Positions 43,809 through 51,725 of a DNA stretch of 64,000 nt are shown in pieces (position 1 is the first letter of the stretch; each line of letters begins with the position of its first letter). A program made the position numbers and the translations under genes. Source of the DNA: DATBSL01 sp964561785 (lineage in GTDB: Bacteria; Acidobacteriota; Vicinamibacteria; Fen-336). Where the stretch lies: NCBI GenBank assembly GCA_964561785.1, contig CAZLRF010000029.1:1-64000 (forward strand), written 5' to 3'. The notes beneath the pieces are model-generated. The model was given only the letters and a program-made list of their open reading frames with translations. It was not told the origin of the DNA and made no database searches.

Positions 43809-45545
43809 ATGCTGACGGACATCGCCCGCAGCCCGATCGCCGACGCCGTCCGCCGGCTCTCCGCCGAGCGGCGCAGCGGCGATCTGCAGGTGCGCTCCGG
43901 CCGGATGGTGAAGATCGCCTTCTTCGACCACGGGCGGATCGTCTTCGCCGCGAGCAACCTGCGCCGCGACCGCCTCGGCGAGGCGCTCGTGGCCGACGGC
44001 CGGATCACGCAGCAGGACTTCGACCGCGTCTCCGCCCTCATGCGTGCGGACCGGGGCCGGCGCTTCGGGGAGGCGCTCGTCCGGGCCGGGGTCATGGACC
44101 GCTACGAGGTCGGCACCGCAGTCGCCCGCCAGGTCCGCCGGGTCGCGCTCTCGCTGTTCGAGCTCGCGGACGGGGCGGCGGTCTTCGAGGAGCGGGCCTG
44201 CTCGATCCCCCTCGAGTACATGGTGAGCCTCTCCGTCCACCGCCTCCTGTACGACGGGATCCGGGCGATGAAGAACGAGGAGCTCGTGCTGAAGGGGCTC
44301 GGGAATCTCGACCGCGGGGTGGTGCTGGCCGAGGTGCCGCCGTTCCCCTACGAGCCGCGCGGCCGCTCCACCGAGGAGCTCGAGATCCTCGACCTCGCCC
44401 AGCGCCGGGTCACCGTGCGCCGGCTGGGCTGGGGCGAAGGCGGTCTCGCCTTTCCCCGGCTGCGGGCGGTCTACGCGCTGCTCTCGGCCGGGATCCTGCG
44501 AGAGGCGGACGCCCCCGCCTCCGCCCCCCAGCCGGTCGTCCAGACCGAGACCGGGATGTTCCTCCTCTCCGCCCTGCACGCCCGGCCCGACCCCTCGCTG
44601 CGGGACGCGATCCGCCGGGAGGTCCAGCAGGAGCTTCAGCACTCGGCCCGCCTCGACCGCGACGCCTGGCTGAAGCTGGCCCGCGCGGCCCCGCGCGACG
44701 AGCTCGTGCGGGCGCTCGAGGAGAAGATGGAGCGCTACCACGCGCTGCGCGACGGCGTCGCCGAGGACGACCCGCTGCGCACCGACATCGACGTGGTTCT
44801 CGGGCGCGCGTCGTCGGCCCTGCGCCTCGCCCGCCAGGCCCCCGAGACCGCGAGCGCCGAAGCGGTGCTCGCGCGGCACGCGGCGGAGGCGGCCGCGGCC
44901 CTGCGGGTGGCCGCGACCCCTCCCGTTCCCGCGCCGGCACCGCCTCGCCCCCCCGGGCCCGCGGCCGTCGCGGCCCCCCCGGTCGCCCCTCCCGCGGATG
45001 CGGCCCCCGCGCCGGCCTCGCCCGCGCCGCCGGACGAGACCCATCCCCCCGCCCGGGGCCCGCGGGCCGGCGACCTCACGCGGCCTCCGCTCGGCCGGCC
45101 CGACGACTCGCTCCAGGCGGCCCCGCCGGGCTCGAGCGCCTTCGAGGGCCAGGCCCAGATCGAGCACCTGCTCATGGAGGGGGAGGTCCGCATGACGGTC
45201 GCGGACTACGCGAACGCGGTGAAGGTCTACGACAAGCTGGTGAACATCGCGCCCCGGGTGGCCGCCTTCCACCTCCGGCTCGCCGTGGCCATGGCCTGCT
45301 ACCCGCGCACCTCGAAGCTCGCCGAGCGCGAGTTCTACGAGGCCGCGCGGCTCGAGCCCGAGAACGCCGAGATCCATTACCAGTGGGGGCTCTACTACAA
45401 GGTCATGAAGATCAAGAGCCGCGCGATCGCGGAGATGCGCACGGCGGTGCGCCTGAGCCCCAAGCACAAGGCCGCGCGCGCCGAGCTCGAGTCGATGTCC
45501 CCCAAGGACTCGGCCCTCAGCAGCCTGAAGAAGCTGTTCCGCTGA
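43809..45545 (+). CDS. DUF4388 domain protein with C-terminal TPR
   Basis: 578 residues. The N-terminal DUF4388 signature reads SPIADAVRRLSAERRSGDLQ and IAFFDHGRIVFAASNL (about residues 8-50), followed by RRDRLGEALVADGRIT. A middle helical region precedes a long Pro/Ala linker (about residues 375-440). The last 100 residues are TPR-like (YANAVKVYDKLVNIAPRVAA, EFYEAARLEPENAEIHYQWG, EMRTAVRLSPKHKAAR). DUF4388 proteins are frequent in Myxococcota and Acidobacteriota and linked to signalling and motility. The ATG at 43809 is chosen over an upstream one at 43761. Confidence 0.85.
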   Translation: MLTDIARSPIADAVRRLSAERRSGDLQVRSGRMVKIAFFDHGRIVFAASNLRRDRLGEALVADGRITQQDFDRVSALMRADRGRRFGEALVRAGVMDRYEVGTAVARQVRRVALSLFELADGAAVFEERACSIPLEYMVSLSVHRLLYDGIRAMKNEELVLKGLGNLDRGVVLAEVPPFPYEPRGRSTEELEILDLAQRRVTVRRLGWGEGGLAFPRLRAVYALLSAGILREADAPASAPQPVVQTETGMFLLSALHARPDPSLRDAIRREVQQELQHSARLDRDAWLKLARAAPRDELVRALEEKMERYHALRDGVAEDDPLRTDIDVVLGRASSALRLARQAPETASAEAVLARHAAEAAAALRVAATPPVPAPAPPRPPGPAAVAAPPVAPPADAAPAPASPAPPDETHPPARGPRAGDLTRPPLGRPDDSLQAAPPGSSAFEGQAQIEHLLMEGEVRMTVADYANAVKVYDKLVNIAPRVAAFHLRLAVAMACYPRTSKLAEREFYEAARLEPENAEIHYQWGLYYKVMKIKSRAIAEMRTAVRLSPKHKAARAELESMSPKDSALSSLKKLFR

Positions 45546-45594
45546 CCGGACGGTCTTCGTCGGGGCCTTCCAAGACGGACCACGGCCCTCCAAA

Positions 45595-45619
45595 ACGGAC
45601 AACGGACAACGGACAACGG
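45595..45619. repeat. Short 7-bp tandem repeat
   Basis: The heptamer ACGGACA is repeated about 3.5 times between the DUF4388 and acyltransferase genes, followed by the hairpin at 45626-45651. Confidence 0.7.
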
Positions 45620-45625
45620 CAACTC

Positions 45626-45651
45626 CCGCGGGAGCCTGGCGGCTCCCGCGG
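45626..45651. terminator. GC-rich hairpin between convergent genes
   Basis: CCGCGGGAGCC (45626-45636) pairs with GGCTCCCGCGG (45641-45651) around a TGGC loop. There is no T-run. The position between two convergent stops suggests a bidirectional terminator. Confidence 0.5.
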
Positions 45652-45656
45652 TGGCG

Positions 45657-46775
45657 TCACCACGGCCGCACCAGGAACTCGTACAGGAACGTCACCGTCG
45701 CGAACACGAGCAGCAGCTGCGCCTCGTGGGGGGCGCGCTGCTTCGCCGAGCGCCAGAGCCAGGCCGCGCCGAGGAGCACGGGCAGCATGAGGGCGAGGGC
45801 GAGGAGCGCCCCGCCGAGCCCCGTCACGTGGTGCCAGCGGGCGAGGGGCGAGGGGCCGAAGACGCCCCCGAAGAGCAGGTGGAGGTGCAGCACGTAGACG
45901 AGGAGCGTCTCGTGGCCGAGGAGGGCGAGGGCCCGGATGCCGGGCAGCGCCGCGTCCGCGGCCGCCTCGACCGTCCGCAGGAGGAGCAGCAGGCCGCCGA
46001 GGCGGACGACGGCGTACGCCGGCGACGCGCCCCAGAAGTCCACCCGACCCGCGAGGAGGAGGGCGAGGAGCGCCCCGAGGGCGACGAGCCCCATGCCCCA
46101 CGCCAGCTCCCGACGGTGCCGCCTCCCCGGCTCGCTCCGGCCGATCGCCGCGCCGACGAGGGTGCCCGCGAGCACGAAGGCGGAGAACGGGAACAGTGGG
46201 AAGCGCGAGCCCGTGCCCGGGTCGAGCCACGGGGCCGCGGCCTCGGGCAGCCGGGCGGACGCTCCGGAGGACCACACGAACGGCGTCGCCGCCACGACCA
46301 GCGCGGCGAGCCCGGCCGCCCATCGCGTCCAGTGCCGCCCGGCCGCCCACTGCAGGGCGAGGACGACGAGCTGCGTGAGCGCGATGACCTGCAGCGCGTT
46401 GCACGCGAACAGGGCCGCCCGCTCCGCCGGGGTCGCGGCGGCGAGGGTCTTCCACAGCGAGAAGTAGGGCAGCTGCAGGAAGTAGCCGACGCCGAGCACG
46501 AACAGCAGGCGCCGCGCGCGGCGCAGGCTCGCGCGCAGCGACAGCGGCGCGCGGGGCAGCCCGGCCACGAAGCCCGAGGCGAAGAGGAAGCCCGGGGCGG
46601 TCGATCCGTGGAAGGCCTGCTGGAAGACGTACCAGGGCGCGTGCGTCGCCTCCGCGGTGAGGAGGGTGTCGGTGACGTGGCCCTGGACCATCACGAGGGC
46701 CATCAGCCCCCGGAAGACGTCGATGTAGACCTCCCGGCGCGGGCTCGAGGGAGACTGCGGCGCCGCCCCGGACAT
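45657..46775 (-). CDS. DUF1624/heparan-alpha-glucosaminide acetyltransferase-like membrane protein
   Basis: 372 residues and about 10 membrane helices. The N-terminal YIDVFRGLMALVMVQGHVTD resembles the start of OpgC/DUF1624 acyltransferase-like proteins (DxxRG and a His). A later ALLGHETLLVYVLHLHLLF segment carries the second conserved His pair. It probably transfers an acyl group across the membrane to a glycan. It begins 5 bp after the GT39 glycosyltransferase, so the two probably modify the same cell-surface sugar. Confidence 0.8.
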   Translation of the reverse strand: MSGAAPQSPSSPRREVYIDVFRGLMALVMVQGHVTDTLLTAEATHAPWYVFQQAFHGSTAPGFLFASGFVAGLPRAPLSLRASLRRARRLLFVLGVGYFLQLPYFSLWKTLAAATPAERAALFACNALQVIALTQLVVLALQWAAGRHWTRWAAGLAALVVAATPFVWSSGASARLPEAAAPWLDPGTGSRFPLFPFSAFVLAGTLVGAAIGRSEPGRRHRRELAWGMGLVALGALLALLLAGRVDFWGASPAYAVVRLGGLLLLLRTVEAAADAALPGIRALALLGHETLLVYVLHLHLLFGGVFGPSPLARWHHVTGLGGALLALALMLPVLLGAAWLWRSAKQRAPHEAQLLLVFATVTFLYEFLVRPW

Positions 46776-46780
46776 GGCGC

Positions 46781-48073
46781 CTAGACCCAGCTCGGGAACC
46801 AGGTCCACAGCCCGCCCGCGCCGGGGAAGCGGAAGCCCCACAGGGACAGGGGCACCGGCAGCCCGACGAGGAACGGCAGGAAGAGCAGGAACAGCGCGGC
46901 GGCGAGCGACACGTAGCCGCGGGGGAGGAGGGGGCGCCGGCCGTCCCACGCGCGGTCGAGGAGGATCCCGAGCGACAGGCAGGCGTACGGGATCGCCTCG
47001 AACAGGTAGTGGCTGAAGTTGAGCGTGCGCGGGGAGAGCCCCCACGGGAGGTACAGGAAGAAGAACCCCGCGCCGGCGAGGACGCGACGGGGGTCGCGCC
47101 AGCGCACGCCCGTCGCCGCCGCCCAGGCCGCCGCCGGGACCGACGCCCACCAGATCGCGGGGTTGCCGAGGGCCACGATGCCCCGCACCCAGCCCTCGCC
47201 CGACCACCAGAAGTACCAGGTCGGACGGTAGAGCCAGGGCCAGGTCCACCAGGGGCTGTAGTAGGTGTGCCCCGCGCTGAGGTTCGCGTGGTAGCCCCAG
47301 ATGTCGCGCTGCATGAGGACGGCCTCTTTCACCCGTCCCGCCCAGCCCGAGAGCCCCTGCGGGTGCGCCTGCTGCATCCACGGGACGTAGCTGAGGAGGT
47401 ACACGGCGGCGGGGACCGCGGCGAAGGCGAAGCCGGCGAGGACGAGCTCGCGCGGCGCGAAGGCGCGCGCGCGCCGGCGGGCGAGGAAGACGAGGCCGAG
47501 GAAGCCCCACGCCCACAGGCTCGTCCACCGCGTGCTGAGCGCGAGGCCGAGGGCGAGCCCGAGCCCAGCCATCCGCCCGAGCGAGAGCCGGCGCTCGTCC
47601 GTCGCCCGCAGCAGCGCGAGCGCCGAGAGCAGCTGGAAGAGCACCGCGAAGACGTTGGTCATCGCCACGCGGCTCTGCACGAGGTAGACGCCGTCGAGCA
47701 GGAGCAGGAGCGTCGCGAGGAGCGCGGCCCGCTCGGTGGCGAGGACGCGGCGGGCGAGGAGGAAGAAGACCCCGGCGAGGAGCGTGCCGGCGAGGGCGGG
47801 CACGAGCCGCCACGCCCACGGCTCGTATCCGAAGAGGGCGACCCCGACCGCGATCAGCAGCTTCGCGGTCGGCGGGTGGACCCACTCGGTGGGGGGCTCC
47901 CCCCTCAGGTACTGCAGCGCCGTCTTCGCGTGGTAGATCTCGTCGAAGTACTCCTCCGCCGGGAAGCCGAGGCCGGGGAGGCGGAACAGCGCGGCGGCGA
48001 GGAAGATCCCCGCGAGGAGGAGCCGGGTGCGACGGGGCTCGGGGGGGAGCCGCTCGAGGAGGCGGTCGAGCAC
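46781..48073 (-). CDS. GT39 protein mannosyltransferase-like membrane glycosyltransferase
   Basis: 430 residues from the GTG at 48073, preceded by GAGG. The first loop carries the acidic motif EEYFDEIYHAKTALQYL with the Asp-Glu pair typical of PMT-type enzymes. About ten hydrophobic helices follow (VAMTNVFAVLFQLLSALALL, GLALGLALSTRWTSLWAW). The second loop AGHTYYSPWWTWPWLYRPTW is Trp-rich. It uses a polyprenyl-phosphate sugar as donor on the periplasmic side. It starts 5 bp after the preceding lipoprotein stop. Confidence 0.85.
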   Translation of the reverse strand: MLDRLLERLPPEPRRTRLLLAGIFLAAALFRLPGLGFPAEEYFDEIYHAKTALQYLRGEPPTEWVHPPTAKLLIAVGVALFGYEPWAWRLVPALAGTLLAGVFFLLARRVLATERAALLATLLLLLDGVYLVQSRVAMTNVFAVLFQLLSALALLRATDERRLSLGRMAGLGLALGLALSTRWTSLWAWGFLGLVFLARRRARAFAPRELVLAGFAFAAVPAAVYLLSYVPWMQQAHPQGLSGWAGRVKEAVLMQRDIWGYHANLSAGHTYYSPWWTWPWLYRPTWYFWWSGEGWVRGIVALGNPAIWWASVPAAAWAAATGVRWRDPRRVLAGAGFFFLYLPWGLSPRTLNFSHYLFEAIPYACLSLGILLDRAWDGRRPLLPRGYVSLAAALFLLFLPFLVGLPVPLSLWGFRFPGAGGLWTWFPSWV

Positions 48074-48078
48074 GGGCC

Positions 48079-48588
48079 TCAGCGGCCGGCCACGATGTCC
48101 TCGACGCCCGGGGCGCCGATCCGCCGCTCGACCGCGGCCTCGCCGAGCTTCGCCCAGCTCGACGAGCCGATCCGGACGTAGATCTCGACCCGCGGGTCGA
48201 CGAACCCCGGCGAGCGGAGCAGCTCCTCCGCCTCGGCCGCGGCGTGGTAGCGGCCCGCCGAGCGCACGGTGACCACGGCCTCCCGGCCCGGCTCGAGCGG
48301 CCGCTGCCACGTGCTCACCTGCTCCTGGATCGACCCCCAGGTCTCGTCCTGGCCGGGGGCGGGGAAGCGGGCGCGGGCCTGGACCGAGCCGAGGGTCTCT
48401 CGGCCCACGTTCTTCAGGCGAAAGCGCACCGCGGGCGCGATGAAGTTCTCACCCTGCTGCGGCGAGTCCACGATCCAGTAGGTCTCGATGCCGCTCACGG
48501 CGAGCTCCCGGGCGGGGTCGTGGCCCTGGCAGGCCGGGAGGGTGAGGAGAAGGCTCGCGGCGAGCGTGGCGCCGCGCGGGACAGGCAT
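48079..48588 (-). CDS. Small lipoprotein of unknown function
   Basis: 169 residues from the ATG at 48588. MPVPRGATLAASLLLTLPAC is a lipoprotein signal with Cys20. The mature part is beta-rich (ETYWIVDSPQQGENFIAPAV, VRFRLKNVGRETLGSVQARA), resembling FxLYD/DUF2393-type immunoglobulin-like domains, although I cannot name the family firmly. The later ATG is preferred because TAGAAT ends 8 nt before it; an ATG three codons upstream overlaps that hexamer. It leads the glycosyltransferase-acyltransferase pair. Confidence 0.72.
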   Translation of the reverse strand: MPVPRGATLAASLLLTLPACQGHDPARELAVSGIETYWIVDSPQQGENFIAPAVRFRLKNVGRETLGSVQARARFPAPGQDETWGSIQEQVSTWQRPLEPGREAVVTVRSAGRYHAAAEAEELLRSPGFVDPRVEIYVRIGSSSWAKLGEAAVERRIGAPGVEDIVAGR

Positions 48589-48595
48589 GACGCGC

Positions 48596-48601
48596 ATTCT
48601 A
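48596..48601 (-). promoter_or_regulatory. -10 element overlapping the sensor kinase stop codon
   Basis: TAGAAT on the minus strand. Its TAG is the stop codon of the sensor kinase gene, and the lipoprotein ATG follows after 7 nt. Confidence 0.4.
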
Positions 48602-49786
48602 CCGCGGCGCGGGCGGGCTGAGCGGGAGGGCGAGGCGGAAGCGGGCGCCCCGTCCGGGCGAGCTGTCGACGAGCTCCACCCGCCCGCCGTGGTCCTCCAC
48701 GAAGCGCCGGGCGACCGCGAGGCCGAGCCCCGTGCCCTGCTTCTTCCCGAGGGTGACGAAGGGCTCGAAGACCCGGTCCCGGATCTCGGGGGGGACGCCC
48801 GGCCCCTCGTCCTCGAGCTCGATCACGAGGTGCTCCGGGGGCCCGTCCGCCCCGGGCAGGGCCTCGACCCGGGCGGCGAAGGCGAGCCGGCCCCGGCCCC
48901 CCATCGCGTCGCGGGCGTTCGCGGCCACGTTGATCACCGCCCGGCGGACCTTGTCGACGTCGAGGGCGGCCCGGCGGCCCGCCGGGACGTCGAATTCGCG
49001 CTCCACCGAGAGCCCCGGCAGGTCGGCTTCGATGCTCGCCGCGAGGTCGGCGAGGAGCAGCGAGAGGGGCACCGCACGCAGGGCGAGCCGCTCCGCCCCC
49101 CGCGCGAAGTCGAGCGTCTCCCCGGTCATGCGCTCCAGCCGGTCGACCGCCTCGACGATCGCCCGCGCCCGCGCGGCCGTCTCCTCCGGGGGCAGGTTGC
49201 CTTCGAGGAGCGTCTCCGCCCAGCCCCGGATGAGCGTCATCGGCCCGCGCAGGTCGTGGACGAGCATCCCGGCCATCGTCCCGAGTGCGGCTAGCCGCTC
49301 GGAGGCGATGAGCTCTCTCTGGTAGAAGTGGTTCTCGACGGCGAGGGCGGCGCGCGCGGCGACGAGCGACACGAGGCGGGCCTCGGCCTCGGACACGGGC
49401 CGGTCGCGGCCGCCCGCCGGCCGCAGGACCAGCATCCCGGCGAGCCCGCTGCGGGCGAGCAGGGGCACCAGCATGCCTTCTTCCGCCCCGGGTGCGGTCT
49501 CGAGGAGCTGGCCGTCCGAGAGCAGCCAGCGCGTCTTCGGCCCGCCGGCGCCCGCGACCTCGGGGGCGAACGTGCGCAGGCGCCCGCCCTCGGCGAGGGC
49601 GAGGCCCTCGAAGCTCTCGAGCCGGCGGTCCCACAGGAGCAGCGTCGCCTGCTTCGCGCCGAGGGCTCGCGGGAGGTCCTCGGTGAGCAGCCGGGTCAGG
49701 GAGGGCAGGTCGGGGGCCTCGAGGACCCTCTCGGCGATGTGGCCGAGGGCCGAGCGGCGCCGGGAGCGGAGAGCGAACACGCGCAT
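48599..49786 (-). CDS. GAF-containing sensor histidine kinase
   Basis: 395 residues with no membrane helix. A GAF-like sensor occupies about residues 15-152 (LGAKQATLLLWDRRLESFEG, GMLVPLLARSGLAGMLVL). H-box His177 lies in AGMLVHDLRGPMTLIRG. The ATPase domain has the N-box VINVAANARDAMGG, G1 DEGPGVP, F-box FEPFVTLGKKQG and G2 GTGLGLAVARRFVEDHGG. It is a soluble kinase of the NtrB/WalK-like type; no cognate regulator is adjacent. It is divergent from the ABC operon and may share its promoter region. Confidence 0.93.
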   Translation of the reverse strand: MRVFALRSRRRSALGHIAERVLEAPDLPSLTRLLTEDLPRALGAKQATLLLWDRRLESFEGLALAEGGRLRTFAPEVAGAGGPKTRWLLSDGQLLETAPGAEEGMLVPLLARSGLAGMLVLRPAGGRDRPVSEAEARLVSLVAARAALAVENHFYQRELIASERLAALGTMAGMLVHDLRGPMTLIRGWAETLLEGNLPPEETAARARAIVEAVDRLERMTGETLDFARGAERLALRAVPLSLLLADLAASIEADLPGLSVEREFDVPAGRRAALDVDKVRRAVINVAANARDAMGGRGRLAFAARVEALPGADGPPEHLVIELEDEGPGVPPEIRDRVFEPFVTLGKKQGTGLGLAVARRFVEDHGGRVELVDSSPGRGARFRLALPLSPPAPR

Positions 49787-49796
49787 CGCGGGAGGT

Positions 49797-49826
49797 TTGA
49801 CACCCCGAAAGAGCCGTCGCTATGAT
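49797..49826 (+). promoter_or_regulatory. Near-consensus promoter of the ABC-gldF-gldG operon
   Basis: TTGACA (49797-49802) and TATGAT (49821-49826) are 18 nt apart. Expected leader about 113 nt. Confidence 0.7.
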
Positions 49827-49945
49827 ACTTGGACCGGTCTCGGGACGAGGCGATTGCGCAGCGTCCCGCGGGGCGAGCGCCCTCGACGGCCTCCCGTGCC
49901 CCACCGGACTCCGGCCCGCGGGCCAGAACACGGAGAAGCGATCGG

Positions 49946-50905
49946 ATGATCGAGGTCGACAACCTCACCAAGAGGTACGGCCGCGCGACGGCGGTGGACG
50001 GGGTCTCGTTCCGGGTCGAGCGTGGCGAGATCCTCGGCTTCCTGGGCCCGAACGGGGCGGGGAAGACGACGACCATGCGCATCCTCACCTGCTACCTGCC
50101 CCCGACGGAGGGCACGGCGCGGGTGGCGGGCCACGACGTCTTCGCGCAGCCCATGGAGGTCAAGAAGCGGGTCGGCTACCTGCCCGAGACGCCCCCGCTC
50201 TACCCCGACATGAGCGTGCGGGACTACCTGGAGTTCTGCGCGCGCATCAAGGGTGTCCCGGGGAGCGAGCGGCGGACGCGCGTCGCCGACGCGATCGAGA
50301 AGTGCCGGGTGGGTGACGTGCAGGGCAAGCTGATCGCCAAGCTCTCGAAGGGCTACCGCCAGCGGGTGGGCCTCGCCCAGGCGATCCTCCACAACCCCGA
50401 CGTCCTCATCCTCGACGAGCCCACCGCGGGGCTCGACCCCAAGCAGATCATCGAGACCCGCGAGCTCATCCGCTCGCTCGCCGGCAGCCACACCGTCGTC
50501 CTCTCCACCCACATCCTGCCCGAGGTCTCGATGACCTGCGGGCGGGTCGTGATCATCAACAAGGGCCGGGTGGTGGCGGAGGACACCCCGGAGAACCTGA
50601 CCCGCCGCCTCAAGGGCGCGGGCACCATCCGCGTCGAGGCCCGGGGCGACGCCGCCGCCGTCCTCGAGGCGCTGAAGGCGGTCCCCGGCGTCCTCGCCGC
50701 GCACCCGCGCGGCGGCCACGACGGCGCGGTCGTCGTGGACGTGGAGGCCGAGGCGGGCCGGGACGTGCGGGCCGAGATCGCCTGGGCGGTGGTCACGAGG
50801 GGCCACGGCCTTCTCGGCCTGCAGCAGATGGGCATGAGCCTGGAGGAGATCTTCCTCCACCTCACCACCACCGACGCCGCCGCCGAGCCGGCGAGCGCCG
50901 CCTGA
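49946..50905 (+). CDS. ABC transporter ATP-binding protein (GldA-like)
   Basis: 319 residues. MIEVDNLTKRYGRATAVDGV opens a standard ATPase with Walker A GPNGAGKTT, Q-loop GYLPETPPLYPDM, signature LSKGYRQRVGLAQAI, Walker B VLILDEPTAGLD and the His in VVLSTHILPEV. A C-terminal ~90-residue regulatory extension follows. It is first in a four-gene operon with GldF-, GldG- and DUF4340-type proteins, an arrangement similar to gliding-motility ABC modules. GGAGAAG precedes the ATG. Confidence 0.93.
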   Translation: MIEVDNLTKRYGRATAVDGVSFRVERGEILGFLGPNGAGKTTTMRILTCYLPPTEGTARVAGHDVFAQPMEVKKRVGYLPETPPLYPDMSVRDYLEFCARIKGVPGSERRTRVADAIEKCRVGDVQGKLIAKLSKGYRQRVGLAQAILHNPDVLILDEPTAGLDPKQIIETRELIRSLAGSHTVVLSTHILPEVSMTCGRVVIINKGRVVAEDTPENLTRRLKGAGTIRVEARGDAAAVLEALKAVPGVLAAHPRGGHDGAVVVDVEAEAGRDVRAEIAWAVVTRGHGLLGLQQMGMSLEEIFLHLTTTDAAAEPASAA

Positions 50906-50925
50906 GGCGAAGGAGAGACAGGAAC

Positions 50926-51720
50926 GTGACCGCGCTTCGCAACGTCGCCGCGATCGTCGGCAAGGAGTGGCGCCACTACTTCGGCAGCCCCATCGCCTGG
51001 GTGGCGCTGTTCGTGTGGACGATGCTCTTCGGCATCTTCTTCTACTTCGCCCTCTCCTACTTCCTCGAGGCGTCCATGCGCGTGGCGCAGCAGGGGATGG
51101 AGTTCGGGGGGGGGATGAAGCTGTCCCTCAACGAGGTCATGATCCGGCCGCTCTTCCACAACATGGCGGTCGTGGCCCTCTTCATCGCCCCGATGCTGAC
51201 CATGAGGCTCTTCGCCGAGGAGAAGCGGCAGGGCACGATCGAGCTGCTCGCGACCTCCCCGGTGAGCGACCTGCAGGTGGTCCTCGGGAAGTTCCTCGCC
51301 GCGGCCGCGCTGTACGCCCTCATGATCCTCGCCGGGCTCGTCAACGTGGCCCTCATGTGGGCGTACGCCTCGAGCCCGCCGGAGTGGAAGCCGATCCTCA
51401 CCGGGGCGCTCGGCCTCTTCCTCCTCGGCTCGTGCTTCCTCGCCATGGGCACCTTCGTCTCGACGCTCACGAGGAACCAGATCGTGGCCGGGATCCTCTC
51501 CTTCTGCCTCTTCCTCGGGATGTGGACGCTCGGCTGGGCGGAGGACCCCATGGGCGGGACGGTCTCGAAGGTGGTCGCCTACCTCGGGGTCACCACCCAC
51601 CTCGAGGACCTCGTGAAGGGCGTGGTGGACCTCAAGGACGTGGTCTTCTACCTCAGCGTGATCACCTTCGGCCTCTTCCTGGCCCACCAGTCGGTCGAGA
51701 GCCAGCGGTGGAGGGCGTGA
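50926..51720 (+). CDS. ABC-2 type permease (GldF-like)
   Basis: 264 residues and six membrane helices. It starts NVAAIVGKEWRHYFGSPIAW and contains the ABC-2 motif ALFIAPMLTMRLFAEEKRQG followed by TIELLATSPVSDLQVVLGKF. It has a GTG start with AAGGAGAG. It is the membrane partner of the upstream ATPase. Confidence 0.92.
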   Translation: MTALRNVAAIVGKEWRHYFGSPIAWVALFVWTMLFGIFFYFALSYFLEASMRVAQQGMEFGGGMKLSLNEVMIRPLFHNMAVVALFIAPMLTMRLFAEEKRQGTIELLATSPVSDLQVVLGKFLAAAALYALMILAGLVNVALMWAYASSPPEWKPILTGALGLFLLGSCFLAMGTFVSTLTRNQIVAGILSFCLFLGMWTLGWAEDPMGGTVSKVVAYLGVTTHLEDLVKGVVDLKDVVFYLSVITFGLFLAHQSVESQRWRA

Positions 51721-51725
51721 GAGCC

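Noticed and set aside
45595..45651. Possible CRISPR-like or transposon-end repeat
   Set aside because: Only a 7-bp tandem unit in about 25 bp followed by a simple hairpin; no spacers, no cas genes and no transposase.
48589..48597. ATG three codons upstream for the lipoprotein gene
   Set aside because: It overlaps the TAGAAT hexamer; the later ATG gives a clean lipoprotein signal and the recurrent 7-nt spacing.
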